Assembly (NCBI GenBank): GCA_963708575.1
Contig: CAVPTB010000007.1
Coordinates: forward strand, 1,054,001 to 1,118,000
DNA from: DASVWZ01 sp963708575
Lineage (GTDB): Bacteria; Acidobacteriota; Terriglobia; Terriglobales; Acidobacteriaceae
DNA length: 64,000 nucleotides
Direction of reading: 5' to 3'
The notes beneath the pieces were generated by a model. It did no database searches and had not been told where the DNA came from. It was given only the letters and a program-made list of their open reading frames with translations. Below are positions 8,351 through 16,723 of the stretch, piece by piece (the stretch's first letter is position 1; each line of letters begins with the position of its first letter). Both the position numbers and the translations under genes were made by a program.

Positions 8351-10870
8351 ATGAAGCCAGTTTCTCTTGCCGTGGCTCTGCTGGTGTTGCTGAGCTTCAC
8401 CGCCGTTCCACGCGCGAGTTGTCAATCCAGCGATCAATCTCCTGTTCTGGCCAAATTTCCTTTTGAAGATACTGTGCCCCTCAAGATTGTGCGGGAGGCG
8501 ATTCCTTCCCGGCCATTCACCGTGGCGGGACCCAGGGGAGCTATCCTTGGTCAACAAGACGGTTCGTTCGAGGCATGGATTTTTCCCTGGAAGATCTTCA
8601 GCAATCTTCGCATCAGCGCGGAGATGCAGGATTACCCTGTGCCGATTGATGTGAACGAGCAGTCCGCCGTGATCGAGGTGCGGCCGGATCACACGACCAT
8701 CACTTACGCGCATGCGAATTTCACGGTGAGAGAAGTTCTGTTTGCGCCGCACAACGCTCCCGATGGTGCCGGCGTGCTCGCGTTCTTTCAGATCGAAGCA
8801 ATCCGGCCGATGACGCTTACGTTTCAGTTCACGCCCGAAATGAAGCGGATGTGGCCTGCTTTGTCCGCGGACCGCTCATTCCCCGAATGGGTGAAGACTT
8901 CGACTGGTGGTTTTTACGCTTTGCGTTCCAGTTTTCCCGACCAGGCCGTGGCTATCGAAATGCCTGGAGCAGAGCCGGGCATTCTTGCCCCATATCAAGA
9001 GCGACCTAAAACCTATCCTTCGCAGTTTGTATTGCATTTTGATCCCGCTCGCGACGGCAACAAACTCTTTCCCTTATTAATGGTGATGTCGGATACACCT
9101 GCAGAGTCAACTAGCTCGTCCCTGGCAGTAAAGTTGGCTGGAATCGGCCGCTCGTTCGAGTCCGTCTACGAAGCGAACGTATCGTATTACAAGAAATTCC
9201 TGGCGGAGCGTGTCAGTATTGAAACCCCAGACCGGGAATTCGATGACGCCTTCAGTTGGGCAGAAGTTTCCATCGATCAACTGAAAGTTCAAACCACTCC
9301 AGCACACGACGAGACTGCGCTGGTGGCCGGATTCTATGGCTCGGGCGATTCTGCTCGACCGGGTTTTGGATGGTACTTCGGTCGGGATGCGTTGTGGACT
9401 CTTTACGCGGTGAATGCTTACGGCGATTTTCAGTTGACCCGGGATCAGTTGGAGTTCTTGCTGCACAGGCAAAGTCCGGAAGGTCAGATCATTCATGAAT
9501 GGGCGCAGACGGCAAACCTGGTGGATTGGAAGAGCCTACCTTATGAGTTTGCCTCGGCGGATGCCACACCATTGTTTGTGATGGCTGCCAACGACTATCT
9601 GAAGATCAGCAACGATGTCGCATTCGTACAGGCGCACTGGGAGGGTTTGGCAAAGGCGTGGAACTTCGAGACGTCGCACGATTCCGATGGCGACGGCATC
9701 TATGAAAACACCGAAGGCTCCGGGTGGGTCGAGTCGTGGATTCCCAAGGTGCCTCATCAGGAGATTTATCTCGCGTCTCTTGATCAGGAAGCGAGCACCG
9801 CGTTCTCCAACCTTGCAAAGGCGACCGGCCACGCGCAATTGGCCGAAGCCGCCGAGAAGCGGGCGGCGCATATTGCTCAACAATTGGAGAAAGAATATTA
9901 CCTGCCGGAAGCGAGTTTCTACGCCTTCAGCCGCAATGCTGATGGCACTCTCGACACGAGTCCCACAATCTATCCGTCGGTCGCAGCATGGGACGGCACC
10001 TTTAACCTGTCCCGCTCCGGACCCATGTTGAGCCGATGGGCGTCGCAGGAATTCTCAACGGATTGGGGAACACGTGATCTCAGCCCCGGCGTGAGCTTCT
10101 ACGATCCCATCAGTTATCACCAGGGAAGTGTGTGGCCGCTATTTACCGGGTGGGTTTCGCTCTCTGAGTATCGCAATGGACGCAGTTTGTCCGGTTACGC
10201 TCATCTCATGCAGAATGCCGACCTTACCTGGGCGCAGGATCTGGGCGCTGTTACCGAATTGCTTTCGGGAGAATTTTTTCGATGGTTTGGCCGTAGCACC
10301 TCGCACCAATTGTGGTCGTCCGCGATGGTGGTTACGCCGACGATGCGGGGAATGTTCGGATTGGAATGGGATGCGGCCTCGAATAGGCTCACGGTTACTC
10401 CTCAACTGCCCGCGCAATGGAATGAGGCTAAGATCTCGGGTGTGCCGATAGGCAATTCGCGGGTTGGCGTAGAAATGCGGCGAGATCGAACGACGCTCTT
10501 GGTTCGACTCAACGGGAGTGCGGCGAACAGCGTAAGACTCGACACCCATGCAGTTGGGGCAAAGTTGGTGAATGGCGAGTTGCGGATACCGTTGCCTCCC
10601 GTGGAGGTTGGAATTTCGCACGGTCTTCCTGACGCCGGAGCGGTTACCTCGCAGCTTAAAGTTCTCGACCAACAATCATCCGCTCGTTCTTTGCGTCTCA
10701 GATTGTCTGCGCCAGCTAACACCTCTCAGGTTTTATTCCTGCGATTAAACGATCCAAAGATTCGCCCCCGGACTGACGGAGCCGAGATATCCTCGGATAC
10801 CTCTCAACTTCGTGTTCAGTTTCCAGCCGGTGGCGGATACGTTGAGAAGATGGTTACTTTGTCCTGGTAG
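8351..10870 (+). CDS. Secreted GH63 / debranching-type (alpha/alpha)6 glycosidase
   Basis: An N-terminal signal peptide (MKPVSLAVALLVLLSF ... ASCQ) precedes a beta-rich region (~30-280) and an (alpha/alpha)6-barrel catalytic region (~290-690). Motifs resembling GH63 and amylo-alpha-1,6-glucosidase proteins include GWYFGRDALWTLYAVNAYGD, DGDGIYENTEGSGWVESW, DPISYHQGSVWPLFTGW and WDAASNRLTVTPQLP. These enzymes cleave alpha-glucosidic bonds with inversion; the exact substrate cannot be read from sequence. A C-terminal beta-region (~700-840) looks like a sugar-binding or packing domain. ATG 8351 is preferred over the TTG one codon earlier because AGGAG at 8341-8345 is well spaced from it. Position directly after trehalase suggests joint processing of alpha-glucans or trehalose-type sugars. 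Confidence 0.8.
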   Translation: MKPVSLAVALLVLLSFTAVPRASCQSSDQSPVLAKFPFEDTVPLKIVREAIPSRPFTVAGPRGAILGQQDGSFEAWIFPWKIFSNLRISAEMQDYPVPIDVNEQSAVIEVRPDHTTITYAHANFTVREVLFAPHNAPDGAGVLAFFQIEAIRPMTLTFQFTPEMKRMWPALSADRSFPEWVKTSTGGFYALRSSFPDQAVAIEMPGAEPGILAPYQERPKTYPSQFVLHFDPARDGNKLFPLLMVMSDTPAESTSSSLAVKLAGIGRSFESVYEANVSYYKKFLAERVSIETPDREFDDAFSWAEVSIDQLKVQTTPAHDETALVAGFYGSGDSARPGFGWYFGRDALWTLYAVNAYGDFQLTRDQLEFLLHRQSPEGQIIHEWAQTANLVDWKSLPYEFASADATPLFVMAANDYLKISNDVAFVQAHWEGLAKAWNFETSHDSDGDGIYENTEGSGWVESWIPKVPHQEIYLASLDQEASTAFSNLAKATGHAQLAEAAEKRAAHIAQQLEKEYYLPEASFYAFSRNADGTLDTSPTIYPSVAAWDGTFNLSRSGPMLSRWASQEFSTDWGTRDLSPGVSFYDPISYHQGSVWPLFTGWVSLSEYRNGRSLSGYAHLMQNADLTWAQDLGAVTELLSGEFFRWFGRSTSHQLWSSAMVVTPTMRGMFGLEWDAASNRLTVTPQLPAQWNEAKISGVPIGNSRVGVEMRRDRTTLLVRLNGSAANSVRLDTHAVGAKLVNGELRIPLPPVEVGISHGLPDAGAVTSQLKVLDQQSSARSLRLRLSAPANTSQVLFLRLNDPKIRPRTDGAEISSDTSQLRVQFPAGGGYVEKMVTLSW

Positions 10871-10937
10871 CTTGCAGCGGCAAATGCCTCCAAAACTGGG
10901 TTCGCATCGCTTTTCCAGTCAGCTCATCTAAACCCAC

Positions 10938-11967
10938 ATGAGTCAAGGATTAGCCGTTTCTGTTTTGGACCTTGTTGGCATGCGAGCAGGCGAGGGTGCG
11001 GGTAGCGCAATTGCGCGCTCGGTAGATTTGGCCCGGCACGTCGAGCAGCTCGGGTATAAGCGCTACTGGCTGGCCGAACATCACTCGATCTCAGGTCTGG
11101 CATGCTCCGCCACCTCGGTCCTGATTGGGCATGTGGCGGGCGCCACCAAAACGATTCGGGTGGGCAGTGGAGGAGTGATGCTGCCTAACCACGCGCCACT
11201 GATCGTGGCTGAGCAGTTTGGCACACTCGAAGCACTTTATCCGGGACGAATCGATCTTGGCCTAGGGCGCGCTCCTGGCGGCGATTCCCAAACGATGCGG
11301 GCGTTGCGGAGGGATCTGCGACAAACTGGGGACGATTTTCCCGCCTTGCTGGACGAGCTAAGAAAATATCTTCGGACCGGAACAGCCGGGACAAGCCGTG
11401 AAAGCGATCCCTGGACAAGGCAGCAATGTGCCGATTACGTTGCTGGGATCCAGTGGCTTTAGCGCGCAGTTAGCGGGCATGCTCGGGTTGCCGTTTGCGT
11501 TTGCAGCGCACTTTGCCCCTGAATATCTGCGTGCAGCGACGCAGTTGTATCAGGAAGAGTTCCGTCCGAGCGTGACACTAGAGAAGCCCTACCTCATGGT
11601 GGCAGTACAGGTGATCGCGGCGAAGACCGACGCGGCAGCTCAGAGGCTGTTTACCACGCCGCAACAGCGCTTCTTGCGGCTGATACGAAACGAGCCGGTG
11701 GAATTGTTGCCGCCAGTGGACTCGATGGAACCTCTCTGGAATCCGTTGGAGCGCGCCGCCGTCTACAACCGGCTCAGTGCGGCGATTGTCGGATCGGACG
11801 CGACTGTGAAAGCGGGACTGGAGAAGGTGGTAGCTGACACCGGTGCGAACGAAGTGATCATCGTCACCGATACCTACGATCACGCGGATAGGCTGCAGTC
11901 GTACTCACGGGTGGCCGAGGTAGCGAAGACGGTTGAGACAAACTCCGCGGTGCATGTCGAAGCATAG
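10938..11967 (+). pseudogene. Luciferase-like flavin monooxygenase (LLM class), split by a +1 frameshift
   Basis: The first frame (10938 onward) encodes the start of a bacterial luciferase-like monooxygenase: LAVSVLDLVGMRAG, GYKRYWLAEHHS, RVGSGGVMLPNHAPLIVAEQ and YPGRIDLGLGRAPGGD. Homology leaves this frame near 11370 and resumes in the next frame with FGPEQPGQAVKAIPGQG, VPITLLGSSGFSAQLAG and FAFAAHFAPEYL, to a stop at 11967. One extra base at about 11369-11371 (TATCTTCGG where TATTTCGGA is expected) explains the shift. Repaired, the protein would be ~342 residues, the normal family length, with F420- or FMN-linked oxidoreductase chemistry of unknown substrate. As written it makes a truncated 174-residue product and is probably inactive, unless the extra base is a sequencing or assembly error. 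Confidence 0.85.
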
Positions 11968-11969
11968 GG

Positions 11970-11986
11970 GAACATCTGCGATGTTC
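11970..11986. repeat. 17-bp perfect inverted repeat GAACATC-TGC-GATGTTC
   Basis: Two 7-base arms (GAACATC and GATGTTC) flank a 3-base spacer, three bases after the stop of the monooxygenase frame. There is no T-run on either side, so it does not look like an intrinsic terminator. The GAAC...GTTC ends resemble a repressor operator, but spacing differs from the LexA sites I know. Confidence 0.6.
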
Positions 11987-12328
11987 AAGGAACTTTATCT
12001 TTCCGTGCTCTGAACACTTTTCCCGATTGAATGCGTCTTCCTCTTCCTGCCTAGCCAGACCCAATCTTGGGGAGTTAACACGTTGACTCGATGATCTTCT
12101 GCCATTGAACTATCCAAGACTTCACTGACTTGTGGACAGCTTTGCGTAGCGGCGCGGTTGCTGCAAAGCGTTGAGCTTAGGCGAATGGTCAATGCCGGAA
12201 GCTGCTTGTATGCAGCGACCTAGGGTTGGGCTCTAAGAAGATAGTTGAAGTACGTGGGGAATCTCATGCGGGATGTTACCAAAGGAGTGGCGGGATCTCT
12301 CCGCGCCTTGTTTCTCCATCGAATTCCT

Positions 12329-12386
12329 TCTCGGTTGGGCGATAATGCATAGTGGCCCTACAACTTAAGCTCTCGGTTGGCCGATA
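12329..12386. repeat. Pair of 16-bp direct repeats upstream of rfbB
   Basis: TCTCGGTTGGGCGATA at 12329-12344 recurs as TCTCGGTTGGCCGATA at 12371-12386, one mismatch, 42 bases start to start (about four helical turns). The copies lie 65-120 bases before the rfbB start, a position that suits binding sites for a regulator. Confidence 0.5.
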
Positions 12387-12450
12387 GCTTGCAAGGACTT
12401 AGGTTGCGAGCGAGTCAGCCCTGCAGCAGAGCCTTGAGGTCATGGAGAGA

Positions 12451-13522
12451 ATGGCAAATCGTCCGATAGTGGTGACCGGAGGGGCTGGATTCATCGGCTC
12501 TAATTTTGTGCTGCAATGGCTGGCGCGCGAGAGTGCGCCGGTGGTGAATTTCGACAAACTGACTTACGCCGGCAACTTGGGGAATCTCCTCAGCGTATCC
12601 AATAACTCCCAATACAGTTTCGTTCACGGTGACATCTGTGACCGCGAACTGGTTCGCGATTTGTTGCAACGGGAGCAGCCACGGGCGATCGTTCATTTCG
12701 CCGCCGAGAGTCATGTGGACAGGTCGATTTCGGGGCCAGACGATTTCGTGCGCACCAATCTGAATGGTACTTTTTCGCTTGTTGGAAGAAGTCCGAGCGT
12801 ACTGGTCGCAGTTGCCGGCGGAGGAAAAGCAGGCTTTTCGCTTCCTGCATGTGTCGACCGACGAGGTCTATGGCTCGCTTCGTCCGGAGGATCCTGCTTT
12901 TTCGGAGACGACACAATACGCGCCCAATAGCCCGTATGCGGCTTCTAAAGCCGGTTCCGATCATCTGGTTCGCGCCTATCATCACACCTACGGCCTACCC
13001 ACGCTCACGACCAACTGTTCGAATAATTATGGACCGTACCAATTTCCGGAAAAACTGATTCCGCTGATGATTTTGCATGCGCGAACTGGCAAGTCCTTGC
13101 CGGTTTATGGTGACGGCAAGAATGTGCGTGACTGGTTGTATGTGGAGGACCATTGCGAGGCGATTCGTCTGGTTCTGTCTCGCGGTCGCATTGGGGAAAC
13201 TTACAATGTCGGTGGACGTAGCGAAAAGCCGAATTTAGAAATTGTCCATACGCTTTGCTCGATCCTGGACGAACTGCGTCCGAATGATCCGGTAACGCCG
13301 CACAAGAAGCTGATCACATTTGTTCCCGATCGGTTAGGACATGACCGTCGATACGCGATTGATTGCCGCAAGATCGAAAAAGAGCTGCACTGGCGCCCCA
13401 AGGAGACGTTCGAGACGGGCATTCGCAAGACGATCGAGTGGTATCTGGCGAATGACGCCTGGGTGAGCGAAGTGACTAGCGGCAATTACCGTCAATGGAT
13501 TGAAAAGCAATACTCGCTGTAA
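12451..13522 (+). pseudogene. rfbB: dTDP-glucose 4,6-dehydratase, split by a +1 frameshift
   Basis: The enzyme makes dTDP-4-keto-6-deoxyglucose in dTDP-rhamnose synthesis. The N-terminal frame has the NAD-binding VVTGGAGFIGSNFVLQWL and HFAAESHVDRSISGPDDF. After NLNGTFSL the reading must move to the next frame, which continues LEEVRAYWSQLP, FLHVSTDEVYGSL, SPYAASKAGSDHLVRAYHHT (YxxxK) and NCSNNYGPYQFPEKLIP to the stop at 13522. One extra G near 12780-12783 (TCGCTTGTTGGAAGAA where TCGCTTTTGGAAGAA is expected) accounts for it. Repaired length, ~356 residues, is normal. The start could be ATG 12442 or 12451; 12451 fits family N-termini. As written rfbA and rfbC downstream would follow a dead rfbB. 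This is the second +1 break within 1.5 kb, which raises the chance of sequence error. Confidence 0.88.
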
Positions 13523-13551
13523 TTTTCTCAATACCGCATTCAAAATTATCT

Positions 13552-14454
13552 ATGCCAAATCAGCAAGCGAAGTCCCATTACAAGGGAATCATCCTGGCGG
13601 GCGGATCGGGAACGCGACTTTATCCCGTCACCCACGCTGTCTGCAAAAGTCTTCTGCCAATCTACGACAAGCCCATGATCTATTACCCATTGTCCGCGCT
13701 GATGTTGGCGGGTATTCGGGACATTTTGATTATCTCTACCCCGGACGATCTCCCCAGATTCCAGCACTTTCTAGGGGACGGATCGAGTTTCGGCGTCCAT
13801 TTCAGTTATGTGGCCCAGCCTCGTCCTGAGGGAATCGCCCAAGCCTTTTTGATTGGGAAAGATTTTCTTCAGAATTCGGGTTGTGTGCTGGTTTTGGGCG
13901 ACAACATCTTTTATGGCCACGATCTGGTGAAGTGCCTGAAGAACGCTTCGGCTAAAGATAAGGGCGCGCAGGTCTTCGCCTATCCGGTTCAAGATCCCGA
14001 GCGCTATGGAGTGGTGGAATTTGACGATCAAGGAAAGGCCCTCAGCCTGGAGGAAAAACCCAAGACGCCGAAGTCGCGCTATGCAGTCACCGGTCTTTAC
14101 TTTTATGACAACCAAGTCGTGGAGATCGCGAAAGCTTTGAAGCCTTCGGCCCGGGGCGAATTGGAAATTACTGATGTCAACAAAGAGTACCTAAAGCGTG
14201 GACAGCTTGAAGTTGTCGTGATGGGCCGGGGGATGGCATGGTTGGACACCGGAACCCACGAAGCCATGCTGGAGGCCTCACTGTTTATCCAGACGATCGA
14301 AACCCGGCAGGGACTGATGGTCTCCTGTCCGGAAGAAATTGCCTATCGTTACGGATACATCAGCGGCGAGCAGCTCGAAAAAACGGCCTCTGCCATGAAG
14401 AACAATCGATACGGAGCATATCTTCTGCAGTTGCTGAGTGAAAAAGTCTTCTAA
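13552..14454 (+). CDS. rfbA: Glucose-1-phosphate thymidylyltransferase
   Basis: RfbA joins dTTP and glucose-1-phosphate to give dTDP-glucose, the first step of dTDP-rhamnose synthesis. The nucleotide-binding signature GIILAGGSGTRLYPVT is near residue 10, followed by KSLLPIYDKPMIYYPLS, VLGDNIFYGHDL and RGMAWLDTGTHEAML, all typical. The 300-residue length is usual. It begins 29 bases after rfbB and overlaps the open frame of rfbC by a few codons only if the latter's early start is used. No strong ribosome-binding site is visible upstream, so translation may depend on coupling to rfbB. The enzyme's substrate could come from the phosphoglucomutase-family gene at the right end of the window. Confidence 0.95.
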   Translation: MPNQQAKSHYKGIILAGGSGTRLYPVTHAVCKSLLPIYDKPMIYYPLSALMLAGIRDILIISTPDDLPRFQHFLGDGSSFGVHFSYVAQPRPEGIAQAFLIGKDFLQNSGCVLVLGDNIFYGHDLVKCLKNASAKDKGAQVFAYPVQDPERYGVVEFDDQGKALSLEEKPKTPKSRYAVTGLYFYDNQVVEIAKALKPSARGELEITDVNKEYLKRGQLEVVVMGRGMAWLDTGTHEAMLEASLFIQTIETRQGLMVSCPEEIAYRYGYISGEQLEKTASAMKNNRYGAYLLQLLSEKVF

Positions 14455-14509
14455 AGACTCATTCCGCTCTAGTGAGAAATTCGCCATTAACAGCGTGCCT
14501 GACATTTTT

Positions 14510-15052
14510 ATGAAAGTAACTGAGACTCCACTTGCCGGCGTACTTCTCCTCGAGCCCAAAGTCTTTCGAGACGAGCGTGGCTTCTTTCTTGAAAGTTACA
14601 ACGAGAAATTCTGGGCCGAGCTCGGAGTTCGTGCGGCATTCGTGCAGGACAATCACTCCTACTCGCTGCACAACGTGATTCGCGGCGTCCACTACCAGAT
14701 TTGCCATCCGCAGGGAAAGCTGGTTCGCGTGGTACAAGGGGAAATTCTCGACGTTGCCATAGATTTGAGGCAAAGTTCGGCGACCTTCGGAAAATGGTTC
14801 GGGGCAACTCTTTCGGGAGAAAATCTTGCCATGCTTTGGATCCCGCCGGGTTTTGGTCACGCGTTCCGTGTAGTGTCGCAGGACGCTCACGTCCTTTACA
14901 AAGCTACCGATTTTTATCATCCGGAGTGCGAACGCAGTATTGTGTGGAACGACGCGCAAATCGGCATCGATTGGAAACTCGACGGGCCCGCCATCGTTTC
15001 CCAGAAAGATGCCTTGGGATCTCCGTTTCAGAATGCGGAGACTTTCGGATAG
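14510..15052 (+). CDS. rfbC: dTDP-4-dehydrorhamnose 3,5-epimerase
   Basis: RfbC epimerises dTDP-4-keto-6-deoxyglucose at C3 and C5. Family motifs are clear: FRDERGFFLESYNE, FVQDNHSYSLHNVIRGVHYQ (with the active-site His region), GKLVRVVQGEILDVAIDLR, LWIPPGFGHAF and YKATDFYHPECERS. ATG 14510 (MKVTETPLAG) gives 180 residues, the usual size; an ATG at 14438 would add 24 unrelated residues and overlap rfbA. It sits directly after rfbA. The final pathway enzyme, RfbD, is not in the window, so either it lies elsewhere or the end product is a different deoxysugar. Confidence 0.93.
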   Translation: MKVTETPLAGVLLLEPKVFRDERGFFLESYNEKFWAELGVRAAFVQDNHSYSLHNVIRGVHYQICHPQGKLVRVVQGEILDVAIDLRQSSATFGKWFGATLSGENLAMLWIPPGFGHAFRVVSQDAHVLYKATDFYHPECERSIVWNDAQIGIDWKLDGPAIVSQKDALGSPFQNAETFG

Positions 15053-15075
15053 CCGCACTCCGGCTAGTTCGAGTT

Positions 15076-15414
15076 TTAAGGAATGGCGGCCGTGGCCTCG
15101 GACGAATACCTGCTTTCGCGGCCATTCGCGTCCACCGTGGTTACAACATAGAAATACGTCCGGCCGCTGTTGACCAGTCCATCCCTGTAGGTTAATTCCT
15201 TAAGCTCTGACGCAATCTTCGCGTACGGACCACCAGTGGATGTGCCGCGATAGATGTTATAGCGCAATCCGGAGGCGGTCGGCATTGCCGCTGGTGCGCG
15301 CCAATTCAACTGCACAGTATGAACCTTTGGTTTGGGATGGAATACAAGGAGCGCAGCTAATCCGGACAAGGCGAGAACCACAATCACCAGCAGAAGAGTC
15401 GCCGGTTTCTTCAA
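15076..15414 (-). CDS. Small membrane-anchored fibronectin type III protein
   Basis: This 112-residue protein has an N-terminal hydrophobic anchor (ATLLLVIVVLALSGLAALLV) and one fibronectin-III-like domain containing RYNIYRGTSTGGPYAKI, RTYFYVVTTVDANGRESRYS and a Val/Ile-Pro end. It is the shortest of three similar proteins on the same strand within 3.2 kb (see 16724 and 17823). The start is a TTG at 15414. FN3 domains bind proteins or carbohydrates; no specific partner can be named. It is convergent with rfbC, 23 bases apart. Confidence 0.75.
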   Translation of the reverse strand: MKKPATLLLVIVVLALSGLAALLVFHPKPKVHTVQLNWRAPAAMPTASGLRYNIYRGTSTGGPYAKIASELKELTYRDGLVNSGRTYFYVVTTVDANGRESRYSSEATAAIP

Positions 15415-15430
15415 GGGAGTGGAGCCTCGT

Positions 15431-15895
15431 TTATCGATGGGTCAGATTGTAGCTTATGGCAAATCCTGACGCGCCAATGCTCGCCAGCGGTGTGAGCCGT
15501 TCGAGTTTGTGATGACCGGTCTTGTGAAAGAAATAACTGAGCCCAATGACGCCCGCCGTTTCGCCGGCAAAGTTCGCGGCCAACGCCGGAGTGCTGCCGG
15601 CGAAAATCCGCGTGACGGGATTTAACTCCCGGCCGCCATTCGCCAGGTTGGCATGCGTGGTGACGAAATCGGCAGCGCCGAAACCAGCCACCGTGGCAAA
15701 CAGAATGGTGTTTTGACGGTCCCAGAACCGGTGTGGAGCGGGCGCTTCCGGCAGTACGGCTGGAGAGGTCACCGCTCGCTCAATCGGCTCTCCTGAGGCA
15801 ACGTCACGGCCAAAGGCGGGGCAAGAGATGGCCAGAACCAGGGCCAATCCGGCCAGTTGGCATTTCCAGGTAGCACTAAAGCATGATGTCTGCAT
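15431..15895 (-). CDS. Exported small protein of unknown function
   Basis: I do not recognise this family. The 154-residue product begins with a signal-type segment (CQLAGLALVLAISCPAFG) and has a Pro/Ala-rich stretch, then two weakly hydrophobic segments (TILFATVAGFGAADFVTTHA, AANFAGETAGVIGLSYFF) and the motif NGGRELNPVTRIF. It may be a small membrane or periplasmic protein. It ends 16 bases upstream of the FN3 gene at 15414 on the same strand, so the two may be co-transcribed. Confidence 0.65.
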   Translation of the reverse strand: MQTSCFSATWKCQLAGLALVLAISCPAFGRDVASGEPIERAVTSPAVLPEAPAPHRFWDRQNTILFATVAGFGAADFVTTHANLANGGRELNPVTRIFAGSTPALAANFAGETAGVIGLSYFFHKTGHHKLERLTPLASIGASGFAISYNLTHR

Positions 15896-16244
15896 GGCTT
15901 TTGGCAGTGCCAGGTACTGGCCACCTGTACTAGTACTACCGCGTAGTCTGGAGCTCGGAAATAGCCTAAAGGTGCTATTAACCTCCTCAGAGTCATTACT
16001 TTATGGACTTTTCTTGGGTTACCGGAGTCACCTGTCCGGCTGGCATCCGGTAGCCGATGAATCCAGCATCAATCATCCGCCACACGGTTTTTCTTTGGAA
16101 GAGGACGCCCTTAGCATGCGTATTCGTACGCGCGCCTCTGGATTCTGGCCCGCTTGTGAGCAGTTTTCGAACGATGCACTCCAGTGCTCTTTGCAGAGCA
16201 ATAGGCAGGCACTAGCATCCACTTCGTCAGTCGGGATTGTTTCT

Positions 16245-16610
16245 ATGAATTGTGCGAAGAACGGCAACGGATCCAGCGATTCTCGCGAACGGAAATACCG
16301 GCGATTCAAACTGCGTTATCCGGTGCGAATCAAATTTAGCTCTGGGTCTTCCTCGAAGGAATTGCAGGCGTGGAGCGAGAATGTGAGCATGGGTGGCTTG
16401 CTGCTGAAGAGCGATTCCCCGATCCCTCCGCAAACGCCAATAAGTTTCGTAATGACATTTCGGGGTGGCCAGCTTGTGCGTCCGATCAACATGACCGGAG
16501 AAGGGTACGTCGTGCGCGTAGAGAAAGAGGATGGCCCCGCGTCATTCACTATTGCTGTTCAATGTAAAGCGCCGATTGCCGAGATGGATGAATATCTCGC
16601 AGCAGTGTGA
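16245..16610 (+). CDS. Single-domain PilZ protein
   Basis: The 121-residue product has the PilZ c-di-GMP-binding signature: an arginine cluster RERKYRRFKLRYPVRIKF and downstream ENVSMGGLLL (NxSxxG). Length matches stand-alone PilZ adaptors. The frame is open upstream to 15828, but that part overlaps the oppositely oriented gene at 15431-15895 and has no sensible protein pattern, so ATG 16245 is preferred. PilZ proteins relay c-di-GMP levels to motility, secretion or polysaccharide synthesis; the nearby glycosyltransferase and dTDP-sugar genes make an exopolysaccharide link possible but not shown. Confidence 0.8.
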   Translation: MNCAKNGNGSSDSRERKYRRFKLRYPVRIKFSSGSSSKELQAWSENVSMGGLLLKSDSPIPPQTPISFVMTFRGGQLVRPINMTGEGYVVRVEKEDGPASFTIAVQCKAPIAEMDEYLAAV

Positions 16611-16658
16611 ATGAGCGCCTGAGAGGAATATCTTTTCCAGTCGCCGATCTTGCCCCAG

Positions 16659-16683
16659 AAAAAGGGCTCCATCGCTGGAGCCC
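16659..16683 (-). terminator. Intrinsic terminator after the FN3 lipoprotein gene
   Basis: GGGCTCC (16664-16670) and GGAGCCC (16677-16683) form a perfect 7-bp stem with a 6-base loop. On the minus strand it is followed by five T residues (A-run at 16659-16663 on the plus strand). It lies 41 bases beyond the stop codon of the minus-strand gene at 16724. Confidence 0.8.
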
Positions 16684-16723
16684 CGGTTATCTCTGATTAT
16701 CCCCAATGCTGCGGACTGCGGTT

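Larger units (their letters stand above)
11968..12441. other. Long intergenic region upstream of rfbB
   Basis: No convincing gene is seen on either strand. The stretch holds a 17-bp perfect dyad right after the preceding stop codon (11970-11986) and a pair of 16-bp direct repeats differing at one base (12329-12344 and 12371-12386). These make it the likely control region for the rfb genes, but no clear promoter was identified. Confidence 0.6.

Noticed and set aside
11995..12192. Small minus-strand frames in the gap before rfbB
   Set aside because: Composition is not protein-like and no ribosome-binding site is present.
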